DNA of 36,338 bases from Candidatus Aminicenantes bacterium UBA2199 (lineage in GTDB: Bacteria > Acidobacteriota > Aminicenantia > UBA2199). A program made the position numbers and the translations under genes. How positions within the stretch are numbered: the stretch's first letter is position 1; the number at the start of each line of letters is the position of its first letter. Location: the NCBI GenBank assembly GCA_002327965.1, contig DCVB01000054.1, forward strand, positions 1-36,338. The letters run 5' to 3'. Under the pieces are notes generated by a model. It was not told where the DNA came from. It saw only the letters and a list, made by a program, of their open reading frames with translations, and did not search any database. Positions 15,563-23,019 of the stretch are shown piece by piece.

Positions 15563-16008
15563 TAAATTTTTTGTAGCCGATCAATATCGCTAAGATCCTG
15601 TTTTCGGCCCACGGCCGTCTTGTTCCGGATCAGGTCGGCCTTGGAAACAAAGAATGCCTGGATGCCGCCGTAATTTCCGCTCACCCGGTTTTCCCAAGCC
15701 GCTGAGAAATCAAGCCCCGTAACCGAGGTCATCAAGTCGATCCTGACCGGCGGCACCCCCAGCTGGACGATATCCCCGGCCTTGATGAAGTCGACCTTGG
15801 AAAGGCCGATGTCCTTGAAGCCGAATCCGGCCAAGGCGTTCAGCAGTTTTTCCGCGTTTTCTTCCGAGCCTTCCACGAAGAAATCGATGTCCTTGGTGAA
15901 GCGCGGTTCGGCGTGGAAAGAGAACGCGTACCCGCCGACGATCAGGTAGCGGACGCTATTTTTGTTTAATAATTCGATGAACTCTTTGAAGTCTTTTTCG
16001 ATTCTCAT
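15562..16008 (-). CDS. MNT-type nucleotidyltransferase (toxin-antitoxin-like pair)
   Basis: 148 residues of the minimal nucleotidyltransferase fold. The glycine motif and acidic pair are seen in YLIVGGYAFSFHAEPRFTKDIDFFV (G25-G26, D40, D42), with a third aspartate in VRIDLMT. Such proteins are related to AbiEii/MNT and DUF6036-type enzymes and often form two-gene modules. The first 53 nt overlap, in another frame, the end of the small gene upstream, implying tight translational coupling. The reading frame ends at a six-A run after which a coding-like extension continues in the +1 frame, so the protein may be truncated. Confidence 0.85.
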   Translation of the reverse strand: MRIEKDFKEFIELLNKNSVRYLIVGGYAFSFHAEPRFTKDIDFFVEGSEENAEKLLNALAGFGFKDIGLSKVDFIKAGDIVQLGVPPVRIDLMTSVTGLDFSAAWENRVSGNYGGIQAFFVSKADLIRNKTAVGRKQDLSDIDRLQKI

Positions 16009-16141
16009 TTTTGAACGTGTAATATATTTCCCGCAGGACTTGCAGGGTATCCAGTTTTTCTTCCCCTGTCGCCTTTTTCCAATATTGGATGTCCAGCTCC
16101 TCCGCTTCCCGAAAACTCACTATCCTGATCGTTTTCTCCAT
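15956..16141 (-). CDS. Small partner protein of the nucleotidyltransferase
   Basis: 61 residues: MEKTIRIVSFREAEELDIQY, then WKKATGEEKLDTLQVLREIY, ending in a basic stretch RKRLQRVHRIIKQK. I recognise this as a small family usually encoded immediately before a nucleotidyltransferase; its biochemical role is not known to me, and an antitoxin role is only a guess. It overlaps the downstream gene by 53 nt out of frame, and both frames look protein-like in the overlap (RKRLQRVHR versus MRIEKDFKEF). There is almost no leader: the -10 box ends 7 nt before the ATG, so the message is probably leaderless. Confidence 0.8.
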   Translation of the reverse strand: MEKTIRIVSFREAEELDIQYWKKATGEEKLDTLQVLREIYYTFKNENRKRLQRVHRIIKQK

Positions 16142-16148
16142 TTATCTA

Positions 16149-16177
16149 ATTATAGCAAACCGCCGAAATTTCTGCAA
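16149..16177 (-). promoter_or_regulatory. Strong predicted promoter of the nucleotidyltransferase pair (leaderless)
   Basis: On the minus strand TTGCAG (16177-16172), 17 nt, TATAAT (16154-16149). The start would fall at about 16142-16141, at the ATG itself. Confidence 0.7.
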
Positions 16178-16230
16178 AAACGGCATTTCCCCTTTCTGAA
16201 TCAAACAGGGACGCCCATTAGCCCCGCATT

Positions 16231-16587
16231 TCAGGTTTTAAGGGCGAGGGCCAAGACACCGATCAAAGCCGCGACCGCCAGGACCGTGGCCAGCTGCAGC
16301 CTCTTGGAAACGATGCGCAGGGCTGTCGAGAGCTCCCCCACCTGCCGGGCCATGTTCCGGACCAGTTCCGCCTGCTGGACTTCGTTGCTTTCCAGGCGCT
16401 CGACCCGCCTGTCCAAATCGGCCAGTGAGGGTTCCCCTATCCCCGCGCCTCTGGCAATGGCACGCCCCTTCACCCCCAGCGTTTTCTTCACGTTATCATA
16501 TATCTTCTGTGCCACGTCGATTATCTCCGGCGCGAAGCCGATGACGTGCCGCCACGGTATCTTGGCAAACAAATGGATATAACTCAT
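16231..16587 (-). CDS. Tail-anchored coiled-coil protein of unknown function
   Basis: 118 residues. The N-terminal half has amphipathic helices (HVIGFAPEIIDVAQKIYDNVKK), followed by a predicted coiled coil (about 55-92: LADLDRRVERLESNEVQQAELV...QVGELSTAL) and a single C-terminal membrane helix (about 98-116, LATVLAVAALIGVLALAL). It would be anchored with its coiled coil in the cytoplasm. AGGAGG lies 7 nt before ATG 16587. I do not recognise a named family. Confidence 0.75.
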   Translation of the reverse strand: MSYIHLFAKIPWRHVIGFAPEIIDVAQKIYDNVKKTLGVKGRAIARGAGIGEPSLADLDRRVERLESNEVQQAELVRNMARQVGELSTALRIVSKRLQLATVLAVAALIGVLALALKT

Positions 16588-16617
16588 TCTGCCCCTCCTC
16601 TGGTCAAGCTGCTTCGA

Positions 16618-16866
16618 TCATACCATCATGACGGGGTTTATTAAATTCCCAGGACCGGCCTTGAGGCCATACGCCTTGCGCTTCCCTTGTATTTTGCTTT
16701 TGCCTTCATGGGCCAGCATGCGGATATTCAGTCTTATGCTCGCTTCAGACAGGATATTTAGAAACACCTCTATGTCCTCGTCTCCGGCGAGGTGCGTTCT
16801 TTTCGTGTCCGCGGTTGACGCATTGATGAAATGCCCCTCGAATGTCCGCTGATTCTTTTCATGAAA
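16618..16866 (-). pseudogene. Coding-like remnant without a start codon
   Basis: An 82-codon open stretch on the minus strand reads like real protein: FHEKNQRTFEGHFINASTAD, then TKRTHLAGDEDIEVFLNILS, then EASIRLNIRMLAHEGKSK, ending in NLINPVMMV. No ATG or good alternative start precedes most of it (a GTG exists mid-way), and the frame is closed upstream by a TGA; an ATG in another frame starts right there, so a frameshift near the 5' end is possible. The family is not recognised. The remainder of the 16588-16973 spacer (16870-16920) resembles the 3' end of the ~125-bp repeat. Confidence 0.45.
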
Positions 16867-16973
16867 TCAGATCAACACCCCAAAAACCATTATCCAGGCA
16901 CCGTCCATCAAGGCCCGGATGATTGCTTTTCATTATATTTCAAATTACAATTTGCTCGGAATCAGGAGGGATG

Positions 16974-17366
16974 ATGGCAATCATCAGTTTTTCCATCGAT
17001 GAAGCCTTGAATATCCTCTGGGAAAACATCAAGCGTCCCGACATTATCAAGGACATCAAGCCCACAGATTCCGGCCTGGAAGTTTCCTTCCCACTAGGCC
17101 TTACAGTTAACATCAAGCAGGAGTCCTATTCCGATGGGATTTTAAAACTTAAAATTGAAACGGGGAATTTTCTATCTGAAACGGCTTACAGAATGGGCAA
17201 TGCCAGCCAAAAGATCGATAGCGCGATCAAAGATTTTGATTTCATAAAAAGAATAGACAAATCTCTGCTGATCAATCTGAACAGCGCCATCCAGCGCAGC
17301 AAAGTCAGGGGAATTTCAATAAAGTCTTTCGATATAGGCAATAACTTTGTCAAAATGGAATTATAA
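16974..17366 (+). CDS. Small conserved-looking protein of unknown function
   Basis: 130 residues, no signal peptide or membrane segment. It begins MAIISFSIDEALNILWENIK and is rich in alternating beta/alpha pattern (LEVSFPLGLTVNIKQESY, GILKLKIETGNF), ending in a basic-amphipathic part (AIQRSKVRGISIKSFDIG). AGGAGG at 16963-16968 best fits the second of two adjacent ATGs (16974); 16971 is the alternative. AT content is higher than in neighbouring genes, suggesting different ancestry. The family is not recognised. Confidence 0.7.
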   Translation: MAIISFSIDEALNILWENIKRPDIIKDIKPTDSGLEVSFPLGLTVNIKQESYSDGILKLKIETGNFLSETAYRMGNASQKIDSAIKDFDFIKRIDKSLLINLNSAIQRSKVRGISIKSFDIGNNFVKMEL

Positions 17367-17576
17367 CCGCTTTCCTAAAATATAAATCCGCCTACTGGAT
17401 ACGAGCCTTCTAATGGGCGTCCCCAGAGGGTCCCAGAAGGTAAAATGTCACAAAATTCCCTATTGCAAAAGGCCATGATCGCTGCCAGGGTAAACCGCAT
17501 GGAAGGAGCACCTGAAATTGCAATGACCAAATGACCCAAACGAAGATGCTGAACTGGGTGATGAATTTAGGGGCAA

Positions 17577-17682
17577 GGGTACAAGAATGGTTGAAACGTT
17601 GCATCGTTGAAATGTTGAAACGAAAGAACGGGGATTTGCACAAAGGCTCTTGCTGACACTGTCACTGACACTGACACTGATA
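17577..17682. repeat. GTTGAAA octamer array and CTGACA hexamer array
   Basis: CGTTGCAT, CGTTGAAA, TGTTGAAA units at 8 bp (17589-17622), then GCTCTTGCTGACACTGTCAC and further CTGACA units (17646-17682). The second part has the same left flank (CTCTTGCTGACACTGTCACTG) as 246-265. The rest of the 17367-17770 spacer holds only the peptidase promoter. Confidence 0.7.
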
Positions 17683-17713
17683 TCGGCATTTCCACTCTCT
17701 TCAGGCAATGCAT

Positions 17714-17741
17714 TTGTTTTTCCCGGACAAAGCTGTACAAT
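17714..17741 (+). promoter_or_regulatory. Possible promoter of the M20 peptidase
   Basis: TTGTTT (17714-17719), 16 nt, TACAAT (17736-17741), about 30 nt before the start codon. Confidence 0.45.
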
Positions 17742-17770
17742 GAAGCGGAATTCAATAGCGAGGTGAATGC

Positions 17771-18844
17771 ATGTCCAAGAGGATGATCCAGCAGTTCATG
17801 GAGATGGTGCAGATCGACAGCGAATCGGGCAACGAGGCCCGGTTCATCAATTATCTCCTGGCGGAATTCAAGAAAATGGGGGCGGTCGCGAAAAAGGACG
17901 CCTACGGCAACCTGGTGGCCAAGCTGCCGGCCAAGAGCAGCAAGAGCCGGGAACCGATCCTCCTCTCCTGCCATGCCGACACCGTCCAGCCCGGGAAAGG
18001 CATCAAACCCAGGCTGGTCAAGGGCGTGATCCGCTCCGCCGGCGACACCATCCTCGGCGCCGACGACAAGGCCGGCATCGCCGAGATGCTCGAGGCACTG
18101 CGGGTGGCCCCGGTGCGGCCGCCGATCGAGGTGGCGATCAGCCGCCAGGAGGAAGTGGGGCTGCACGGGGTCAAGAACCTTGACTTCAGGCTGCTGAAGG
18201 CCAAGCGCGGCTTCCTGCTCGACAACGACACCCTCGACACCATCGTCATCGGCGGTCCCTCCTACTTCGCCATCGACGTCGAGGTCACCGGGCGCTCGGC
18301 CCACGCCGGCATGGAGCCCGAGAAAGGGATCAACGCCATCGCCGCCGCAGCCAGGGCCATCGCCGCCCTGAAGCTTGGCCGTCTCGACCATGAAACCACG
18401 GCCAACGTCGGCGTGATCAGCGGCGGCATCATCCGCAACGGCGTGCCGGCGACCGCCTGCTTCCTGGCCGAGTGCCGCAGCCTGAAACATAAAAAGGCCC
18501 GGGCCCTGGCCGACAGGATGGAAAAGACGATCCGGCGCGAGGTGGCCAAGTTCGGCGCCAAGGCAACCGTCAAGGTTGACAACCTGTGCCAGGCGGTGGA
18601 GATCGCTCCCGACGCCTGGACCGTGACCACCGCGCAGAAGGCGCTGCGCACCGTCGGCATCAAGGCCAGGACCACCTTCATCACCGGCTTCACCGACGCC
18701 TCGATCTACAACAACCGGGGGATCGAGATGGCGGTGGTGGGCATCGGCGCCCGCGACGAGCATTCCACCACGGAGCACATCCTGGTCGCCGACATGGAGA
18801 AAGCCCTGCGCATGCTGGTGGAGATCCTCAGGCTTTCGGCTTAG
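17771..18844 (+). CDS. M20 family metallopeptidase (PepT-like)
   Basis: 357 residues, cytoplasmic, no signal. Di-zinc ligands of the M20 clan can be placed: H68 and catalytic D70 in SCHADTV, bridging D98 in GADDKAG, catalytic E127 and E128 in QEEVGLHG, D151 in LLDND and H331 in DEHSTTEH. The dimerisation domain (about 165-275: FAIDVEVTGRSAHAGMEPEKGINAI) interrupts the catalytic core as expected. Relatives are tripeptidases (PepT) or related exopeptidases; the exact substrate is open. GAGGTG precedes the ATG. With the POT transporter upstream it suggests peptide use. Confidence 0.9.
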   Translation: MSKRMIQQFMEMVQIDSESGNEARFINYLLAEFKKMGAVAKKDAYGNLVAKLPAKSSKSREPILLSCHADTVQPGKGIKPRLVKGVIRSAGDTILGADDKAGIAEMLEALRVAPVRPPIEVAISRQEEVGLHGVKNLDFRLLKAKRGFLLDNDTLDTIVIGGPSYFAIDVEVTGRSAHAGMEPEKGINAIAAAARAIAALKLGRLDHETTANVGVISGGIIRNGVPATACFLAECRSLKHKKARALADRMEKTIRREVAKFGAKATVKVDNLCQAVEIAPDAWTVTTAQKALRTVGIKARTTFITGFTDASIYNNRGIEMAVVGIGARDEHSTTEHILVADMEKALRMLVEILRLSA

Positions 18845-18868
18845 GACAAAGGAACTGCGGAGACAGAA

Positions 18869-19050
18869 GTTCCACGTTCCATGTTCCATGTTCCAAGTTT
18901 CAACTCGGCATGCGGCTAAAGGATTCTGGCAGGGCCTTTGTTTTGGAATTTGGGATTTGTTTGGAATTTGGTGCTGGGTGCTTGGAATTTTGGTTTTACT
19001 ATTACTGCTTCTCTTCCCGTCAACCGTCTACCGTCAACCGTAAACCGATC
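18869..19050 (+). repeat. Composite heptamer element
   Basis: In order: GTTCCAC/GTTCCAT/GTTCCAA heptamers (18869-18902), a diverged GGATTCTGGCAGGGCCTTTG core, TTGGAAT/TTGGTGC heptamers (18943-18992), the ACTATTACTGCTTCTCTTCC linker, and CCGTCTA/CCGTCAA/CCGTAAA heptamers ending ACCGATCCCTTTC. It ends 55 nt from the stop of the minus-strand lipoprotein gene. Confidence 0.75.
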
Positions 19051-19104
19051 CCTTTCGTTTTCTGAAGACTTCGATGAATAATGGCAATGCTTTTGCCTGG
19101 CAGC

Positions 19105-19503
19105 TTAATCAACGACGATCGTGGTCGTGCCCGACACGGTCTTTCCGGTACTGACCAAGGTGCACTCCACCCTGACTTCGTACGTTCCCGGGCTAGGCGC
19201 GAGATCGGCCGCCGACAGTCCGATGTCCAGCCACTGCCCATTGGAATCAATCAAGGCCTCGGTTCTGGTGCTTTCCACGAAATTCAGATAAAATTTCATG
19301 ATAATAGTCGTAACCGCGAATGTTTTCACCCTGACAACCGCCAGAAAGGTCACTTCGTCATAATTGTCGAACTGCGGCACCTGCTTAGCGGTCAGCGACA
19401 CAAACTCGATGTCGTCATCTTCATCCAGCGTTTTGCATGCCGGCATCATCATGAGCATAGCCGCCATCATGGACACCAGCAATGGTTTTTTGAGTTTTTT
19501 CAT
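19105..19503 (-). CDS. Small lipoprotein with a beta-sandwich-like domain
   Basis: 132 residues. A lysine-rich start and a methionine-rich hydrophobic core lead to the lipobox-like MMPAC (cysteine at about 23), followed by an acidic spacer (DEDDD). The rest (VPQFDNYDEVTFLAVVRVKTF...IIMKFYLNFVES...GTYEVRVECTLVSTGKTVSGTTTIVVD) has the alternating pattern of an Ig-like/CARDB-like fold. Function is unknown; it is probably on the inner leaflet of the outer membrane or on the periplasmic face. A G-run precedes the ATG. It sits between two copies of the composite heptamer element. Confidence 0.75.
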   Translation of the reverse strand: MKKLKKPLLVSMMAAMLMMMPACKTLDEDDDIEFVSLTAKQVPQFDNYDEVTFLAVVRVKTFAVTTIIMKFYLNFVESTRTEALIDSNGQWLDIGLSAADLAPSPGTYEVRVECTLVSTGKTVSGTTTIVVD

Positions 19504-19671
19504 TTCCCCCCCATAAAATTATCTGCGACTACAAATTGATCTTCGTGTTCACGGGTTGGTGAACAGACGATTTCCCCGTCATCTTTGAAAATCCCCCATT
19601 CTCCCTTGGGTACCATGAATTCTAATTGAATCATATATTAATATCAATCATTTTTCTTTTGTTTATTTTTT

Positions 19672-19763
19672 ATTTGGAATTTGGTGCTTGGTGCTTGGAA
19701 TTTTAGTCTTACTATTACTTCTTCTCTTCCCGTCAACCGTAAACCGTCTACCCTAAACCGATC
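19672..19763 (+). repeat. Composite heptamer element (short form)
   Basis: TTGGAAT/TTGGTGC heptamers, the linker TTTTAGTCTTACTATTACTT, then CCGTCAA/CCGTAAA/CCGTCTA heptamers ending ACCGATCTCTTT, 14 nt from the stop of the minus-strand Lrp-type gene. The AT-rich remainder (19504-19671) holds nothing I can call. Confidence 0.75.
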
Positions 19764-19777
19764 TCTTTGTAATTACT

Positions 19778-20740
19778 CTAAGCCGGATATTGCCCGTATT
19801 TCATTTCCCTGAGCACGATGACGCTGCGGAAGGCGGCGATGTCGGCGGCGAACGCCGTGCGCAGGCGGCGCATGAAAACCAGGAACTCGTCGCCGGGGCC
19901 GGTCATCAGCTCCACCTCCAGGTCCCAGCTGCCGATGGTCTTGACCAGGAAGATCACCTCGGGCCGCGAGCGCAGCCAGGCGGAGAGCCCGTCCAGGGCC
20001 GCGCCGGCCGGGCGCTCCAGGCGCAGGAAGACCTTGCGGTAGGTGCGGCCCAGCAGCGCGTGATCGATCTTGGCGCCGAAGCCGGCGACCGCCCCGCTCT
20101 TTCTCAGGCCGCGCAGGCGCACGGCAACGAGCGCGGGCGAGATGCGGCAGCGCCGCGCCAGGGCGGCCAGGGAGAGGCGGCCGTTGCGGCTGAGCTCGGC
20201 CAGCAGCCGGCGGTCGCTGGCGTCGATCTCCAGCGGCCCGCCGCGGCTCTCCAGGACCACGCCGGCATTGTCGGCGCCGGCGGCCAGGAAGCGCCAGGGC
20301 AGGAACTCGATGCGCGTGGCCAGCGAGAAGTATTTCTCCTGGAACAGCGGGCCGAACTGACCGAGGATGTCGTCGTAGGCCGACTCGAAATCCGGCACCC
20401 CCTGGGCCCAGACGACGAACTCCAGGTCGAAGTCGCCGTCGAGCTGGGTGAGCCAGGAGACGTCGGAGCGGGTGAGCAGGTGGTCGAGCAGCTCCTTTTC
20501 GCGCGCCTCGGTGAGGCGCTGGAAGCGGACGAAGACGCGGAAGTGGTCGAAGCCCAGGCGGAAGATGTTGGGGATGGCGAAAAAGCCTGTCAGCACGCCG
20601 CGGCGCTGCAGGCCGCGCAGGCGGTAGCCGAGCCGCTGCTTGGACAGCCGCAGTTTCCCGGCCAGCCGCGTCAGGCTCTCGCGGCCGTTGAGGCTCAGTT
20701 CGCGCAGGATGGCCAGATCGGTTTCGTCGAAATCGCCCAT
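19778..20740 (-). CDS. Double-domain Lrp/AsnC-family transcriptional regulator
   Basis: About 320 residues containing two complete Lrp-like units in tandem. Unit 1: HTH (DETDLAILRELSLNGRESLTRLAGKLRLSKQRLGYRLRGL) then a RAM-like alpha/beta part. Unit 2: HTH (DASDRRLLAELSRNGRLSLAALARRCRISPALVAVRLRGLRKSG) then a second RAM-like part ending FRSVIVLREMKYGQYPA. Usual Lrp/AsnC proteins are about 150 residues, so this is a fusion or internal duplication. Start: ATG 20740 is preferred since GC-rich coding sequence begins there; ATG 20749 and 20767 are also in frame, and none has a clear ribosome site. It is transcribed away from the FAD/Fe-S dehydrogenase genes and probably controls them in response to an amino acid (inference). 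Confidence 0.88.
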   Translation of the reverse strand: MGDFDETDLAILRELSLNGRESLTRLAGKLRLSKQRLGYRLRGLQRRGVLTGFFAIPNIFRLGFDHFRVFVRFQRLTEAREKELLDHLLTRSDVSWLTQLDGDFDLEFVVWAQGVPDFESAYDDILGQFGPLFQEKYFSLATRIEFLPWRFLAAGADNAGVVLESRGGPLEIDASDRRLLAELSRNGRLSLAALARRCRISPALVAVRLRGLRKSGAVAGFGAKIDHALLGRTYRKVFLRLERPAGAALDGLSAWLRSRPEVIFLVKTIGSWDLEVELMTGPGDEFLVFMRRLRTAFAADIAAFRSVIVLREMKYGQYPA

Positions 20741-20922
20741 TATATTCATTTGTTTAAATAATATCATTGAATTTTTACTATTACTACATTTTTCCTTATT
20801 TATAATATATTTATAAAATATATCAATAATTATTTATAATTTCATTCACCGATTGAAAAAGTTATGCTATATGAATGCAATAGGCTCTTTTCGGACAGGA
20901 AAAGGAGCCGGAGGTCAGCGGC
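20741..20922. promoter_or_regulatory. AT-rich divergent control region
   Basis: About 180 bp between the Lrp-type regulator and the dehydrogenase operon, with a stretch (20795-20845) built from repeated TTTATAA/AATATAT words, the kind of AT-rich sequence Lrp-type proteins bind. A possible plus-strand promoter is TTGAAA (20853-20858), 17 nt, TGCAAT (20876-20881). GGAGG lies 8 nt before ATG 20923. Confidence 0.5.
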
Positions 20923-23019
20923 ATGAGCGAGCAGCAGCGCATTCTCGAACACCCGGTCCTGCCGGTGACGCCGGGGGAAACGGTCACGTTCTACTGGAAC
21001 AACGAGCCCGTGGAGGGCAGGAAGGGCGAGGCCCTCTCCTCGGCGCTGATCGCCGCCGGCATCGCCGCCTTCGGGCGCAACGCCCACGACCACGCGCCGC
21101 AGGGGATCTTCTGCGCCAACGGCCAGTGCTCCAAGTGCCTGGTGATCGCCGACGGCAAGCCGGTGAAGTCGTGCATGACCCCGCTGCGCGAGGGGATGAA
21201 GGTGAACGCCGCCGACGACCTGCCCGAGCTGCCCGCCGGAGGCGGCACCGGCGAGGCGGCCGGGATCGGCGCCGTGCCCGAGGTCGAGGTCGATGCGCTG
21301 GTCATCGGCGCCGGGCCGGCCGGGCTGTCGGCCGCCGTCGAGCTGGGGCGGCTGGGCATCGCCACCCTGCTGGTCGACGACAAGCACGAGCCGGGCGGCA
21401 AGCTGGTGCTGCAGACCCACAAGTTCTTCGGCTCGGTCGAGGATTCGCAGGCCGGGACGCGCGGCATCCGCATCGGCCGCAAACTCGCCGAACAGGTGGC
21501 CGCCGACCCGCACGTGACCGTCTGGCCCGACAGCACCGTCCTCTATGTCTACTCCGACCGCAAGGTCGGCATCCTGCGCGACGGGAAATACGCGCTGGTC
21601 AGCCCCAAGGTGATCCTCAATGCCGCCGGCGCCCGCGAGAAGTCGCTGGTCTTCCCCGGCAACCACCTCATCGGAGTCTACGGCGCCGGCGCCTTCCAGA
21701 CCCTGGTCAACCGCGACCTGGTGCGGCCGTCGCGGCGCCTGTTCATCGTCGGCGGCGGCAACGTCGGCCTCATCGCCGGCTACCACGCCATCCAGGCGGG
21801 GATCACCGTGGTCGGCCTGGCCGAGGCCCTGCCCGAGTGCGGCGGCTACAAGGTCCACGCCGACAAGCTGAAGCGCCTGGGCGTGCCCATCTTCACCTCG
21901 CACACCGTGCTGTCGGCCAACGGCGGCGAGCGCGTCGAATCGGTGACCATCGCCCGGGTCGACGAGCGCTTCCGCCCGGTTCCCGGAACAGAGCAGACCT
22001 TCGCCTGCGACACGCTGCTGGTCGCGGTGGGACTGGATCCCATCGCCGAGTTCACCGCCCAGGCCCAGGCGGCCGGTTTGCCCGTCTTTTCGGCGGGCGA
22101 CGCCGCCGAGATCGCCGAGGCCTCGTCGGCCATGTTCAACGGCCGCATCGCCGGCCTGGCCGTGGCCAGGGCCCTGGGCGCCAAAGTCGAGGAGATCCCC
22201 GCCGCCTGGCAGGCCAAGGCCGAGCAGCTCAAGTCCCACCCCGGCAAGGTAGAGCCCCAGGTGTTCCCCGAGGCCGAGGAGGGGGTGATGCCCGTCATCC
22301 ACTGCCTGCAGGAGATCCCCTGCAACCCCTGCTCGACGGTCTGCCCCACCGAGTCGATCCGCATGGAAGGCGACCCGCTGCTGGGGCTGCCGCGCTACGA
22401 CGGCCGCTGCATCGGCTGCGCCAAGTGCGTGCTGGTCTGCCCGGGGCTGGCCGTCACCCTGGTCGACTACCGCCGCGACCGCGAGATGCCCATCGTCACC
22501 GTCCCCTACGAGATGTCGCATGTCCCGCTGGCCGCCGGCGACAAGGTGCACGGCGTCGACATTGACGGCAACGAGCTGGGCGAGTTCGAGGTGGCGGCGC
22601 TGCAGCAGAACCGCGAGAACCTGACCCGCCTGGTGCGCCTGCGCGTTCCCCGCGCCCTGGCCAAGCGGGTCGTCTCTTTCCGTCTCCAGGACCAGGCGGT
22701 CGTGCAGCCCCTGCCCGCGGCGCAGATCGCCGCCGATGCCGACAACCAGGCCATGGCCTGCCTGTGCGAGCGCGTGCCGGCGGCCGAGGTGCGTCGCCTG
22801 ATCCGCTCCGGCGTCACCGACATCAACCAGATCAAGGCCATCACCCGCGCCGGCATGGGCGCCTGCGGCGGCAAATCGTGCGACACCCTGATCCGCTCCA
22901 TCTTCCGCCAGGAGGGGGTCGACCCGGGGAAGATCGTGCCGGGCACCAGGCGGCCCTTGTTCGTCGAGGTGCCGCTGGGCACCCTGGCCGGCGCCCCCGG
23001 GGCGGGCGAGGGGGAATGA
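20923..23019 (+). CDS. FAD/Fe-S amino-acid (opine/hydroxyproline/sarcosine-type) dehydrogenase large subunit
   Basis: 698 residues, a fusion of modules that are often separate proteins. Order: [2Fe-2S] domain like the SoxA N-terminus (C64, C69, C72, C84); FAD-binding Rossmann GAGPAG (129-134); second nucleotide-binding site GGGNVG (277-282); a ferredoxin-like segment with C467, C470, C474-P and C496, C499, C502, C506-P; and a BFD-like [2Fe-2S] domain (C613, C615, C648, C653). In the octopine/nopaline oxidase, hydroxyproline dehydrogenase and related HcnABC-type systems these are split over two or three genes. It pairs with the DAO-type subunit overlapping its stop by 4 bp. The substrate is not decided by sequence; electrons probably go to ferredoxin or quinone rather than O2 (inference). 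Confidence 0.9.
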   Translation: MSEQQRILEHPVLPVTPGETVTFYWNNEPVEGRKGEALSSALIAAGIAAFGRNAHDHAPQGIFCANGQCSKCLVIADGKPVKSCMTPLREGMKVNAADDLPELPAGGGTGEAAGIGAVPEVEVDALVIGAGPAGLSAAVELGRLGIATLLVDDKHEPGGKLVLQTHKFFGSVEDSQAGTRGIRIGRKLAEQVAADPHVTVWPDSTVLYVYSDRKVGILRDGKYALVSPKVILNAAGAREKSLVFPGNHLIGVYGAGAFQTLVNRDLVRPSRRLFIVGGGNVGLIAGYHAIQAGITVVGLAEALPECGGYKVHADKLKRLGVPIFTSHTVLSANGGERVESVTIARVDERFRPVPGTEQTFACDTLLVAVGLDPIAEFTAQAQAAGLPVFSAGDAAEIAEASSAMFNGRIAGLAVARALGAKVEEIPAAWQAKAEQLKSHPGKVEPQVFPEAEEGVMPVIHCLQEIPCNPCSTVCPTESIRMEGDPLLGLPRYDGRCIGCAKCVLVCPGLAVTLVDYRRDREMPIVTVPYEMSHVPLAAGDKVHGVDIDGNELGEFEVAALQQNRENLTRLVRLRVPRALAKRVVSFRLQDQAVVQPLPAAQIAADADNQAMACLCERVPAAEVRRLIRSGVTDINQIKAITRAGMGACGGKSCDTLIRSIFRQEGVDPGKIVPGTRRPLFVEVPLGTLAGAPGAGEGE

